This document shows, piece after piece, positions 53,804 through 63,733 of a DNA stretch of 64,000 nt. Origin of the DNA: CAVYVZ01 sp963772065 (GTDB lineage Bacteria; Acidobacteriota; Vicinamibacteria; Vicinamibacterales; UBA2999); assembly GCA_963772065.1 (NCBI GenBank), contig CAVYVZ010000010.1, positions 992,001-1,056,000 of the forward strand, in the 5' to 3' direction. The translations under genes and the position numbers were made by a program. Position 1 is the first letter of the stretch. Every line of letters begins with the position of its first letter. The notes under the pieces were generated by a model. That model was not told the origin of the DNA, did not search any database, and worked only from the letters and a program-made list of their open reading frames with translations.

Positions 53804-54919
53804 ATGCTCGACGACATCTCCCGGGCGGTGCTCTCACGCGAAGAGGTCGCACGGTACCTCCAAGGCACGCGGGGCATCGCGGCGCGCGAACGGATCGAGG
53901 GCTATCTCGAAGAGCTCCGAACGACGCAGCGGCCGTCGATGTACCGCGCGCTCAAGCATCCGCTGTATCCGATCCTGCGGAAGATCGAGCGCATCCCGGA
54001 GCGGGTGGACATCCCGAAGGCCGCCACGCGCGCGGGCCGTGTCGTGTACATGTCGAACCACAAGAGTCACATGGACTACCTCGTCGAGCTGCTCGTGCTC
54101 GACGACCATGGCATCCGGCCGCCGATCATCGCCGCGGGCATCAACCTGTTCGGAGGAGCGCTCGGCCTTCTGCAGAAGCACGTCATCGGGGCGATTCCCA
54201 TCCGCCGCAACACCAAGGACCCGCTGTACCTGACGACGCTGAAGGCGTATGTCGCGGAGGTGCTGCGCGACCGGGATCTCTTCTTCTATCCAGAGGGCGG
54301 CCGCAGCTACAGTGGCGAGATCAAGGCGCCGAAGACCGGTCTCCTGCACGCGGCGCTGCAGGCGCGCCAGCCGAATCTCGTCGTCGTGCCGACGGCGGTG
54401 GCCTATGACCTGGTGCTCGAAGATCACGTGCTCGCGCGCCAGCGTGTGAAGGCGCGGCAGCGGCCGTTCCGCCAGGAGCTGGCCGAGATGGTGCGCTACG
54501 CAGTTGGATACCGGACGCGCGGCTATGTGACGTTCGGGACGCCGGTTCCCGTCTCACATATCGATCCCGATTCCCGGCGCGAGGTGCTCGACCTCGGGCA
54601 CACGCTGATGCGCGCCGTCGGACGACTCTACAAGGTCCTGCCGACCGCCGTCGTGTCGGCGGCCATGCGGCCATCGATCACGCGCAAAGACCTCCAGCAG
54701 CGCTCGCAGGCCATCATCGACACGCTGCGCTCGCTCGACGCCAACCTGGGCGTCGAGACCGGCGAAGATGCCGTCGAGCTCGCCGTCGAGCCTCTCGAGG
54801 CACGCGGCATCATCGTCAGCGAGCGGGGCCGGTTCCGCGTCCGCGACCGGACCGTGCTGCGCTACTATGCGAGAACGCTCAATCACCTCCTGTCCCCGTC
54901 GAGCGATCGCACCCATTGA
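53804..54919 (+). CDS. PlsB/PlsC-family acyltransferase
   Basis: 371-aa glycerolipid acyltransferase. The catalytic HX4D is in SNHKSHMDYL; substrate motifs are IPIRRN and FYPEGGRSYSG, with VVPTAVAYD downstream. The C-terminal 100 residues form a helical extension as in PlsB-type glycerol-3-phosphate acyltransferases, though shorter. Likely makes lysophosphatidate or phosphatidate at the inner membrane. TTG 53801 is an alternative start. Its stop abuts the proline dehydrogenase ATG. Confidence 0.8.
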   Translation: MLDDISRAVLSREEVARYLQGTRGIAARERIEGYLEELRTTQRPSMYRALKHPLYPILRKIERIPERVDIPKAATRAGRVVYMSNHKSHMDYLVELLVLDDHGIRPPIIAAGINLFGGALGLLQKHVIGAIPIRRNTKDPLYLTTLKAYVAEVLRDRDLFFYPEGGRSYSGEIKAPKTGLLHAALQARQPNLVVVPTAVAYDLVLEDHVLARQRVKARQRPFRQELAEMVRYAVGYRTRGYVTFGTPVPVSHIDPDSRREVLDLGHTLMRAVGRLYKVLPTAVVSAAMRPSITRKDLQQRSQAIIDTLRSLDANLGVETGEDAVELAVEPLEARGIIVSERGRFRVRDRTVLRYYARTLNHLLSPSSDRTH

Positions 54920-55856
54920 ATGATTGATTCCCCGACCAAGGCGTTCTTCCACGCGCTTGCCGGCAGCCAGATCCTGAAACGCCTCGCCTCACAGTACGGG
55001 ATGTCGTCCGAGCGCGGCTTCGCGCGCCGGTTCATCGCGGGTGAAAGCGTGGAGGAGGCCATCCAGGCGGCGCGTACGCTCGAGACACAGGGCTTTCTGC
55101 TGACGCTCGACTACCTCGGCGAAAGCGTGAAGACGCTGGACGAGGCCAACATCGCGACGCGCGAGTATCTCCGGATCCTCGATGTGATCGTGGCCGCGAA
55201 CGTCGAGCGCAACGTGTCGCTCAAGCTGACGCAGCTCGGGCTCGACGTCGACCGCGCCACGTGCGTCGACAATCTCCGCCGCATTCTCGAGCCGGCGCAG
55301 CGCCACGGCTTCTTCGTGCGCATCGACATGGAGAACTCGCCGTACACGGAGGTGACCCTCGATATCGCCCAGACGCTCTGGCAGCAGCAGTATCGCAACG
55401 TCGGCGTGGTGCTGCAGTCGTACCTGTATCGAAGCGCGGAGGACGCCGCGCGTATGACCGCGCTCGGTGTCCGAATCCGTCTGGTGAAAGGCGCCTATAA
55501 GGAACCGAAATCCGTGGCGTGGCAGCGCAAGGCCGACGTCGACGCCGAGTACGTGCGGCTGATGAAGGTCCCTCCTCGATCACGGGACATATCCGGCCAT
55601 CGCCACGCACGACCCGGCGATCATCGAGTCGACGCTGGTGTACGCGCGCGAGCGTCAGATTCCGCCGGACCGTTTCGAATTCCAGATGCTCTACGGCGTG
55701 CGCCGCGATCTGCAGCGCCTGCTCGTCGCCCGCGGCTATCGGATGCGGGTGTATGTGCCCTTCGGCCGCCAGTGGTTTCCGTATTTCATGCGGAGGCTCG
55801 GCGAACGGCCGGCGAACGTGGCGTTTGTCTTGAAGAGCCTGTTGCGCGAAAACTGA
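54920..55856 (+). CDS. Proline dehydrogenase (frameshifted)
   Basis: About 311-aa FAD enzyme oxidising proline to pyrroline-5-carboxylate. TIM-barrel signatures: LDYLGESV, VSLKLTQLGLD, VRIDMENSPYT, VVLQSYLYR, RLVKGAYKEP and the C-terminal FEFQMLYGVR. The frame breaks near 55570 in CCC; removing one C gives MKVLLDHGTYPAIATHD and continues to TGA 55856. No pyrroline-carboxylate dehydrogenase is adjacent. ATG 54920 follows directly on the acyltransferase stop. Confidence 0.85.
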
Positions 55857-56177
55857 GTTTCCCTTTCATCAGGAATGACCGCCGGCGGCCGGCGAAGGGA
55901 CTGGATCGGCGGAGAGAGGTATTTCCGTTCTCACTCAAGACACCCAGATGCGGGAATCACTGCACTTCGAAGCCTGCTCATCAGCCGCACAGATGACCTC
56001 TTCCGCAGACAGATAGTCGCCTCCGACGTACAACCCGTTTCGTATCTATCGATTACATTGCGGATATTGCTGTGGCATTTCTCTTGAATTGCAGGGCTGT
56101 GATGGGCGTCCCGCCGGCTGAAACAGTGACACGCCGTCGCGCGTCATACGGATCGGGGCCAACAGGGGAGACCGTCG
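55857..56177. other. 321-base intergenic region with weak promoter features
   Basis: AT content rises toward 56040-56100. TGGCATTTCTCTTGA (56073-56087) is a partial match to a sigma54 -24/-12 element, lacking the -12 GC. A 70-codon plus frame (55875-56087) has no ribosome-binding site and an unconvincing composition, so it is not called. No repeat or RNA gene seen. Confidence 0.3.
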
Positions 56178-56408
56178 ATGGTTACGCGACTCTTTAACCG
56201 CGTATTCGATCTAATCCGGCAATTTGTGTGCGGCCTGCACGGCCACGACGAGCTTCCGCATTTCGAACCGAGGCGCCTCTCGATGCGCTGCACGACGTGC
56301 GGCCACGAGACACCCGGGTGGGATCTGAAGCCCGCGGCGCTGCGGCCAGTCCAGCCGAAACCGCGTGTGCTGCGGCTTCCGCTGGTCAATCACCGACGCG
56401 TGGCCTGA
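56178..56408 (+). CDS. Small zinc-knuckle-like protein (76 aa)
   Basis: Short protein with two Cys (RCTTCGHETPGWDL) preceded by an His-containing helix (GLHGHDELPHFEP). Such small CxxC proteins with the following T-GW text recur in Acidobacteriota, as far as I recall; function unknown. ATG 56178 lacks a strong ribosome-binding site. Confidence 0.55.
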   Translation: MVTRLFNRVFDLIRQFVCGLHGHDELPHFEPRRLSMRCTTCGHETPGWDLKPAALRPVQPKPRVLRLPLVNHRRVA

Positions 56409-56409
56409 G

Positions 56410-56429
56410 GCGCGGGCCTCAGCCCGCGC
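56410..56429. terminator. Hairpin between convergent genes
   Basis: GCGCGGGC-CTCA-GCCCGCGC, 8-bp stem, directly after the stop of the zinc-knuckle gene and overlapping the stop of the convergent membrane gene. Resembles the other REP-like hairpins. Confidence 0.55.
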
Positions 56430-56766
56430 GCTCTCTCTTTGCCTGCAGAACTCCAAGGTGCACGAGCACCGCACCGGCGAGGTACATCAGGTTCAACCAG
56501 CCGACCGCGCTGAAGAGTCCCGGCCCGCTCATCGCGGACATGCCCACCGGGAAGAACGAGACGAAGAAGAGCAGGTACATTCCAAGGTGCGCGCCGCGCA
56601 GCGCCGCCGCGGCGGAGACGATCGCCGACAGCATCATCAGGCCGCCGAACGTCAGAGCGCGACCCTGCGCGGGCGGCGCGTACGGGTTGCCGAACAGGAA
56701 CAACGCCCAGAGCGCGGCGGCGCCGAGCGCAGCGCACGCGGAGACGATGCGGCCGGCAGCGCGCAT
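56419..56766 (-). CDS. Four-helix membrane protein of unknown function (115 aa)
   Basis: Four hydrophobic segments over 115 residues; contains GNPYAPPAQGRALTFGGLMM and FFPVGMSAMSGPGLFSAVGW. No family recognised. Starts 12 bases after the stop of the M20 peptidase gene on the same strand. Confidence 0.55.
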   Translation of the reverse strand: MRAAGRIVSACAALGAAALWALFLFGNPYAPPAQGRALTFGGLMMLSAIVSAAAALRGAHLGMYLLFFVSFFPVGMSAMSGPGLFSAVGWLNLMYLAGAVLVHLGVLQAKRERAG

Positions 56767-56778
56767 ACTGGATCCCGT

Positions 56779-57919
56779 TCAGCTCGCGCAGAAGGTGCGC
56801 GCGAGCGCCACCAGCGTGTCGCGGCAGCAGTCGACCTCGCGCAGCCGGACGTATTCCTCAGTGCTGTGCAGGCCCGCTCCGCCGGGTCCGAACAGGACCG
56901 ACGGAATGCCGGCGGCTCCGAGAATCGCCGCGTCCGTCCAGAAAGTCATGCCGACCTGCCTGGCCGCGTGGCCAACGCCTGCAGCTGCGGTGGCCAGCAT
57001 GCCCGGCAGCGGATGGACCGGTGCGATCTCATAGGGGCTGCGGCCGAACGTCAGCGTAGCCGAGCCCTCCATGGCCGGATCGTCGCGACGCAGGGTGTCG
57101 AGGATCGCTTCCACTTCTTCGAGCGCGACACGGTCCGACTCCCCCGGCAGCGTCCGGCGCTCCATCTCGAGCTGGCAGCTGTCAGGATAGCTGCTCAACT
57201 CGCGCCCGCCGGAAATGAGCGACGCGTGCAGTGACGCCGTGCCGAGGAGCGGATGCGCTCTACCCGCCTGCAGCCGGCGATCGAGTGCCTCGAGCGCGGC
57301 GAGCACGCGCCCCATGCGGAGGATCGCATCCCGCCCCTCTTGCGGACGGCTGCCATGCGCGGCGCGCCCGCGCGTCTCGACGCGCACCCACTGGAATCCC
57401 TTGTGCGCTACGGCGATGTCCAGGTCCGTCGGTTCCGTCACCACGGCGGCATCGGCGCGGTATGTCGTCACGAGCGCGTCCGCACCCAGGCTCGCGTGCT
57501 CCTCGTCAATGACCGCGGCGACGATCAGCTTCCCGCCGGCAAGTCCGCCCGACTCGGCGACCACTCGCGCGGCGCCAATCATCGCGGCCACGCCGCCTTT
57601 CATATCCTGCGACCCGCGCCCGTAGAGCCGCCCGTCTTTTTCACGCGGCTCGAAGGGCTTCTCCATTCCGGTCACGCCAACCGTGTCGATGTGTCCGCAC
57701 AGCATCAGCGCGCGTCCCTGTGCGCGGCCTTCGAGCACACCGACGACGTTCGGCCGTCCGGGTGCGACCTCGGTGATGTTCACCGAGAGGCCAATCGACA
57801 TCAGCTCGGCGGCGATGCGCTGGGCAATGGCCGCCTCGCCGCGCGCGCCGGGCACGAGGGACGGATTCACCGAGTCAGATCGAGACGAAATCGCGCAGCA
57901 GCTCGAGGGTCGAAGACAT
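56779..57919 (-). CDS. M20-family peptidase/deacylase (frameshifted near start)
   Basis: About 380 aa, ArgE/DapE-type metallo-aminohydrolase: LMLCGHIDTVGV, GRGSQDMKGGVAAMI (catalytic and metal Asp), AVIDEEHASLG with catalytic Glu, GRAAHGSRPQEG in the dimerisation domain and GGAGLHSTEEYV with the last ligand His. Near 57877 one extra base splits the start: ATG 57919 reads MSSTLELLRDFVSI then a stop; removing it gives DSVNPSLVPGARGE. GTG 57870 would be the truncated alternative. ATG 57919 overlaps the TolB gene stop by one base. Confidence 0.8.
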
Positions 57920-58950
57920 CACTCGAGCCAGTCAGCGATGAAGACGTTCGTCTCCCCGAGCTTCGCGGCGTTCCGATTGGAGGCGAACACGAGCTTCTTT
58001 CCATCGGGTGAGAACATCGGGAAGCCGTCGAAGGTCGGGTTCCAGGTCACGCGCTCGAGGCCGGTGCCGTCGACGTTGACCAGATACAGGTCGAAGTCGC
58101 GCCCCTTCGGATCGTGCACGTTCGTCGAGAAGATGATCTGCCTGCCGTCGGGTGTGAAGTACGGCGCAAAGCTCGCCTTCCCGAGCGACGTGACCTGGCG
58201 GACGTTCGAGCCGTCGCTGTTCATCACGAAGATCTCGAGCGACGTGGGACGCCAGACGCCCTCCTTCAGGAGCGCCTGATAGTCGGCGAGCTCGGCCCCT
58301 TCGGCGGTGCGGCCGCGAAAGACGATCTGCTTCCCGTCGCGCGAGAAGAACGGGCCGCCGTCGGGCCCCGGCCGGTTCGTGAGCCGCCGGACGCCCGAAC
58401 CGTCGGCGTTCATCGAGTAGATCTCCATGTCGCCATCGCGGACGCTCGTGAAAACGATGCGGCCGTCGGGTCCGACGGTGGCTTCCGCGTCGTAACCGTC
58501 GGTGGACGTGAGGCGCGTCAGGTTCGAGCCGTTCGGATCCGCGCGGAAGATGTCGTACCCGGCATACACGGGCCACACGTAGCCGCGCTCGTACCCGGGC
58601 CGCGGCGGGCAGTCGGGGGCACGCAGGTGCGTCGACGCGAAGAGGATGCCCTTTCCATCCGGGGAGAAGTAGCCGCACGTCGTGCGGCCCGTGCCGGTGC
58701 TGACGCGGCGAACGTCGGTGCCGTCGATCGCCATCGTGAAGATCTGGTCGCAGGGGATGTCCGGCGGCTGGGTCTTCTGGAAGATCAGGCGCGTGCCGTC
58801 GGCCGAGAAATACGCTTCGGCGTTCTCGCCGCCATTCGTGAGCTGCCGGATGTTCGCGAGGTGCCGCTCGCTGCCGGCCTGCTCGTGCTGCGCGGCGAGC
58901 ACGAGGCACGAGGCGCCGAGCACCAGGACGCCGACGAATTGACGCATCAT
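57919..58950 (-). CDS. Exported TolB-like beta-propeller protein
   Basis: 343 aa with a signal peptide (about 1-22, GVLVLGASCLVLAA). The Cys in this segment could be a lipobox. It is followed by TolB/PD40 blades such as AYFSADGTRLIFQ, YFSPDGKGILFAS, FFSRDGKQIVFRG, YFTPDGRQIIFST, MFSPDGKKLVFAS. Periplasmic scaffold or sensor role; partner unknown. Start ATG 58950 (or 58947). Divergent from the nucleotidyltransferase gene, whose GTG lies only 7 bases away. Confidence 0.8.
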   Translation of the reverse strand: MMRQFVGVLVLGASCLVLAAQHEQAGSERHLANIRQLTNGGENAEAYFSADGTRLIFQKTQPPDIPCDQIFTMAIDGTDVRRVSTGTGRTTCGYFSPDGKGILFASTHLRAPDCPPRPGYERGYVWPVYAGYDIFRADPNGSNLTRLTSTDGYDAEATVGPDGRIVFTSVRDGDMEIYSMNADGSGVRRLTNRPGPDGGPFFSRDGKQIVFRGRTAEGAELADYQALLKEGVWRPTSLEIFVMNSDGSNVRQVTSLGKASFAPYFTPDGRQIIFSTNVHDPKGRDFDLYLVNVDGTGLERVTWNPTFDGFPMFSPDGKKLVFASNRNAAKLGETNVFIADWLE

Positions 58951-58957
58951 AAGAACG

Positions 58958-60344
58958 GTGGAAGACGTTAGCACAACTCTCGCGTCCGCCCGGCGCGTGG
59001 CGGAGGCGGCGCGCGACCACGGCGGCCGAGCGCTCATCGTCGGCGGCTGGGTCCGCGATCGCCTGCGCGGCACGCCTTCCACCGACATCGACATGGAGGT
59101 CTTCGGCATTCCGCAGGACCGGCTGCGCGAGTTGCTCACGCGCATCGGCCGCGTCGAAGCCGTGGGTCAGAGCTTTGCGGTCTACAAGCTCACGACGTCC
59201 GCGGGGACCATCGATGTCGCCCTGCCGCGCCGCGATTCCAAGCGCGGACGCGGACACAAGGGTTTCGACGTCGTCGGCGATCCACTCATGTCGCTCGAAG
59301 ACGCCGCCCGGCGTCGCGACTTCACGATCAACGCGATCTCGTGGGACCCGCTCACCGATGAGCACATCGACCCCTTCGACGGCCGCACCGATCTCTCGCG
59401 CAGGCTGCTGAAGGCCGTGGACGAATCGACGTTCGGCGACGACAGCCTGCGCGTACTCCGGGCCGTGCAGTTCGCGGCCCGCTTCGAGTACGCGCTCGAC
59501 GAAGGCACGGCCGCGCTGTGCCGGCGCATTCCGCTCGACGACCTGCCGGCGGAGCGCGTGTGGGGAGAGCTCGAGAAGCTGCTGCTCCTCGCCCGCCGTC
59601 CGTCGATCGGCCTGGCGCTCGCTCTGGACCTGGGCATCGTCGAACGCCTCCTGCCCGAGCTCCAACCGCTCGTCGGCTGCGAGCAGGAACCGGACTGGCA
59701 CCCCGAGGGAGACGTCTGGACGCACACGCTGATGGTGATCGACGAGGCACGCGAGCTGAACGGCGATCTGGACCGCCCGCGGCTCATCACGCTGATGCTG
59801 GGCGCGGTCTGCCACGACCTCGGAAAGCCCGCAACCACGGAATTCATCGAGGGGCGCATCCGATCGCTGAACCACGAGGAGGCCGGCGTGCAGCCGACGA
59901 CACAGCTCCTCGATCGCCTCAACATGCACACGATCGACGGCTTCGACGTACGCGGCCAGGTGATCGGCCTCGTGGCGCACCACCTCAAGCCGGGTATGTT
60001 CTACAAGGCGGGCAACGTCTCCGATGGTGCCTTTCGGCGGCTGGCGCAGAAAGTCGACCTCGAGCTGCTCGCGCGCATCGCGCGCGCCGATTGCCGCGGT
60101 CGAATCGGGCGACTTCGACTGCTCCGCCATGCACTGGTTCGTCGAACGTGCGCGCGCGCTCGGCGTGGAGCACGAGCCGCCGAAGCCGCTTCTCCTTGGG
60201 CGTCATCTCCTGGAGCTCGGCCTCGAGCCAGGCCCGCGCATGGGCGTCCTTCTCAAACAGATTTACGAGAAACAGCTGGACGGCGATGTGCAAACCGTGG
60301 AACAAGCGGTCGACGAAGCGCGTCAGCTGCTTCGAAGCAGCTGA
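58958..60344 (+). CDS. cca: CCA-adding-type nucleotidyltransferase with HD domain (frameshifted)
   Basis: About 461 aa. The nucleotidyltransferase head has LIVGGWVRDRLRG and TDIDMEV (metal-binding Asp pair). After VVGDPLMSLEDAARRRDFTINAI come an RNA-binding helix domain and an HD phosphohydrolase part with THTLMV, CHDLGKPATT and LNHEEAG. The frame breaks near 60085; the other frame continues ESGDFDCSAMHWFVERARAL to TGA 60344. GTG 58958 is the likely start. Joins CCA to tRNA ends; HD domain may remove phosphates. Confidence 0.8.
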
Positions 60345-60372
60345 TGCTAGGATCGGCCGCCGGAGGCCTTCT

Positions 60373-62365
60373 ATGAGGACACGTACTTCGCTGCTCACCC
60401 TCGCGTTTCTCTGTGCGACGGCGGCGGTCCCACAAGGCCAGAACACGACACTGGACTTCAAGGAGCTGGCCGAGGACACGACCGTCAAGATGCCGTCCGG
60501 CGCCACGTTCACCGTCAGCAAGGGATGGCACCTCGCGCAGCGCGAAGACCTGATCGTCATCGAGGAGCCGGAGCGTGAGCTCGCGGCGGCGTTCGTCGAA
60601 GTGACGGCACCGACCGTCGAAGAAGCGATTGCACAGGCGTGGAAGCGATGGAAACCGGACTTCGCGCGCACCGTGCGGATGACGGCGAAGCCGCCGGCCA
60701 CCCAGGGCTGGGACGAAATCGCCCAAACGACCTACGAGACCGCCGCGGCCGAGCGACGCTTCGTCATCGGCATCGCGCGACGGAAGGGATCGACGTACTA
60801 CGTGACGCTGGGCGACGGAACCGCCGCCGCGGCGGAGCGGCGCGGCGCGCAGATGAGCACGACATTCGCCGGGCTGAGAGTCCCCGGCCGCAACGAGGAG
60901 AACCTGGCGGGCCGAACGGCTCACACGCTCGATGCCGAGCGGATTGCGAAGCTCCTGGCATTCGCCGAAGACGCGCGCAAGCAGACCAACGTGCCGGGCG
61001 TAGCACTCGCAGTGGTACAGGACGGCAGAATCGTTCTGGAAAAGGGCCTCGGCGTCCGCGAGCTCGGCAAGCCCGAACCGGTCACGCCCGCCACGCTCTT
61101 CATGATCGGCTCGATGACGAAACCGCTGACGTCGCTGCTGATGGCGCGGCTCGTCGACCGAGGGACGTTTGCCTGGGACACCCCGGTCACGAAGCTGCTG
61201 CCGTCGTTCGCGCTTGGCGATCCGGACGCGACTCGAAAACTCACCATGGCCCACACCATGTGCGCCTGCACCGGCCTGCCGCGCTGGGACATGGAGTTCA
61301 TCTTCGAGTGGAACAACGCCACGGGCGAGTCGCGGGTGGATCTCATGCGCGCGATGAAGCCGACGACAGGCTTCGGCGAAACGTTCCAGTACAGCAACCT
61401 CATGGTCGCATCGGGCGGTTACATCGCCGCCCTGACGACGACACGCGCGAAGGATTTTCGGAACGCGTACGCATCGGCGATGCGCGCGGAGGTGCTCGGG
61501 CCGGTGGGCATGACGTCAACGGTGCTCGACCTCGCCGACGCTCAGAGGCGCGAGCATGCCCGTCCGCACGGACGCACGCTGACGTTCGCCACAGAGCCGA
61601 TTCCAACCGCGCTGGAGATGGGCATCGATTCGGTGATGCCCGCGGGAGGCGCGTGGTCCAACGTGCGCGACATCTCGCGCTGGATGCTGCTGGAACTTGG
61701 CAAGGGAAGGCTCAGCCGGGAAACAGGTCGTGAGCGAAGCAAACCTGCTCGAGCGCCGCAAACCCCGCGTGCAGATCACGAACCGAGTCTCGTACGGCCT
61801 CGCGCTGTTCAACGACGAGTCGCGAGGGACGCCGCTGATCGGACACGGCGGCGCTACCTTCGGATTCAGCTCCGACGCCACTTTCCTTCCCGAGTACGGG
61901 ATCGGCCTGGTCGTGTTGACCAATGCCGCCGCGGCCAACGGGTACGCGGTCGCGGTGCGCCGCCGTTTCATCGAGCTCGTGCTCGACGCGAACGAGGAGG
62001 CCGAAACGCAGCTGGCGTTCAGCGTGAAGCAGGTCGCCGAGCAGCTCAAGAAGCGTCTCGAAGAAATCAATGTCACTCCCGATCCCGAGTTCGTGCGGCC
62101 CCTCCTCGGAGCGTGGACGAACCCGCGCCTCGGAGTGATCGATGTTCGCAGCGAAGGCGCCGGTTTCATTCTCGATGCGGGCGAGTGGAAGGCAGCAGTC
62201 GGTGAGCACACGGACAAGTCGGGAGCGCGAAAGATCATCCTGACTCAACCACCGTTCGCCGGGTTCACCTTCTGGCCACAGGAGCACGAAGGCCGGACGG
62301 CGCTGCTTTTCGAGACAGCGCAGCAGAAGTATTGGTTCGAGCGTGCGCCGGTCACGAATCGCTGA
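60373..62365 (+). CDS. Exported serine hydrolase (beta-lactamase/PBP-like, frameshifted)
   Basis: About 663 aa. Signal peptide (1-21), an N-terminal domain of about 160 residues, then the serine hydrolase fold with SMTK (nucleophile Ser), YSN (FQYSNLM) and a C-terminal IGHGGATFG in place of KTG. A final beta domain (LLGAWTNPRLGVIDV). The frame breaks near 61717; removing one base gives GRLSGKQVVSEAN. ATG 60373 has GGAGG upstream. Likely an esterase or peptidase acting on the envelope; clinical beta-lactamase activity is not implied. Confidence 0.8.
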
Positions 62366-62378
62366 AGCGGGCCCCGCC

Positions 62379-62555
62379 ATGAAGGCGTACCTCATAACCT
62401 CAGGCTCCATCTTCGGTCTTCTCGTCGTGGCGCACCTCTGGCGCGTCGCAGAAGAAGGGCACCTCGCGAGAGACCCGGTCTTCATCCTCACCACGGCCAT
62501 CGCCGCCGCTCTTGGCCTCTGGGCGTGGCGCCTGGTGAGGGCGACGTCGCGCTGA
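62379..62555 (+). CDS. Small two-helix membrane protein (58 aa)
   Basis: Two hydrophobic helices around AEEGHLARDPVF: first ITSGSIFGLLVVAHLWRV, second FILTTAIAAALGLWAWRLV. No recognised family. Begins 13 bases after the serine hydrolase stop on the same strand. Confidence 0.55.
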   Translation: MKAYLITSGSIFGLLVVAHLWRVAEEGHLARDPVFILTTAIAAALGLWAWRLVRATSR

Positions 62556-62619
62556 GCGACCTCTAAGTTCCGGCCCCGCCGCGCGACTAATCCCTTCAGG
62601 GATCGCCGGATCCACGGAC

Positions 62620-63120
62620 ATGCGGCAACACGCGGAGAAAGATCAGCGGTTCAAAGACATCGTCGAGAGCAACCGGCGGCGCCTGCAGAGCCTTGCGCGC
62701 AGCTTCACGGCCGCCGCCGACCGTGACGATCTGTACCAGGAGATTTTGCTGCAGCTGTGGCGCAGCCTCGACGCCTTCGCCGGGCGTTCGACGACGGCCA
62801 CCTGGGTGTATCGCGTCGCGTTGAACACCGCGCTGTCGTACAGACGAAAGGCGGGCCTGCGGCAGCGACATGCCGCGCCGGACGTTGAGATCGATCCCGA
62901 TCGGATCGGAGGGCGCGCGGCCGGCGGCCGCGATGAGCTGCAGATCCTGGAGGAGTTCATGACACGCCTCGGCGAGATCGACCGCGCGCTCTTCGCGCTG
63001 TATCTCGAGGATCTCACCTATCGCGAGATGGCGGAGGTGACGGGGCTCACGGAGAACCACGTAGGCGTGCGGCTCAATCAGATGAAACGACGTTTCATCG
63101 CGACGTACATCGGAGCATGA
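62620..63120 (+). CDS. ECF-type RNA polymerase sigma factor
   Basis: 166 aa: region 2 with DRDDLYQEILLQLWRSLDAF and TWVYRVALNTALSYRRK, linker, and region 4 with LEDLTYREMAEVTGLTENHVGVRLNQM. Directs RNA polymerase to an extracytoplasmic-stress-type regulon. The next gene, one base later, may be its anti-sigma partner. No own promoter motif recognised. Confidence 0.9.
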   Translation: MRQHAEKDQRFKDIVESNRRRLQSLARSFTAAADRDDLYQEILLQLWRSLDAFAGRSTTATWVYRVALNTALSYRRKAGLRQRHAAPDVEIDPDRIGGRAAGGRDELQILEEFMTRLGEIDRALFALYLEDLTYREMAEVTGLTENHVGVRLNQMKRRFIATYIGA

Positions 63121-63121
63121 G

Positions 63122-63733
63122 ATGGAGCTCGACCGGTTCAAGAACGCCTGGCAGCAGCAGCCGCTCGAGGGTGCCGCGGCCCGGCCTGTGGAGGACATCA
63201 TGGCAGACGTGTATCGACGCGCCGCGCGCTTCAACCGCCAGATCCGGCAGCGCGATCTCCTGGAAACGCTTGCGGGGGTGATCGTCATCGCCGCCTTCAG
63301 CTATTTCGCCTGGGCGGTGCCATTCATCATCGCCAGGATCGGCGCCATCATCGTCGTCTGCGGATGCGTGATCGTGATTGCCCGCCTGTACATGACGCGG
63401 ACTCGTCGTCCTTCGTCTCCCGGTGCGTCCGCGCGCGAGTTCTGCGCGGTCGAACTGAAGCGCCTCGACGATCAAATCCACCTCCTCTCGACGGTTGGCT
63501 GGTGGTACATCGCCCCGCTCCTCGGCGGTGCCACGCTCTTCGTGCTCGGCGGCGAGGGCTCGACAGGCGTGAGAACGGCCACTCTCGCACTGAATCTGGG
63601 GCTCGGACTGTTCATCTATTGGCTGAACCGTCGTGCCGTCCGGCGTGACCTCCAGCCGATGCGCGACGACCTCGCGCGGATTCTGCAGGACTTGGGGTCC
63701 AGGGATTCGACGAGTACTGATTACGCGATGTAG
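63122..63733 (+). CDS. Membrane protein, possible anti-sigma factor
   Basis: 203 aa. Cytoplasmic N-terminus (MELDRFKNAWQQQPLEG, typical of small proteins following ECF sigma genes in this group) followed by four membrane helices in two pairs. No zinc-binding HCC motif of classic anti-sigma domains. Anti-sigma role is inferred from position. Overlaps the convergent gene by 13 bases. Confidence 0.55.
   Translation: MELDRFKNAWQQQPLEGAAARPVEDIMADVYRRAARFNRQIRQRDLLETLAGVIVIAAFSYFAWAVPFIIARIGAIIVVCGCVIVIARLYMTRTRRPSSPGASAREFCAVELKRLDDQIHLLSTVGWWYIAPLLGGATLFVLGGEGSTGVRTATLALNLGLGLFIYWLNRRAVRRDLQPMRDDLARILQDLGSRDSTSTDYAM

Noticed and set aside
55875..56087. 70-codon frame in the gap after proline dehydrogenase
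   Set aside because: No ribosome-binding site and unconvincing residue composition.
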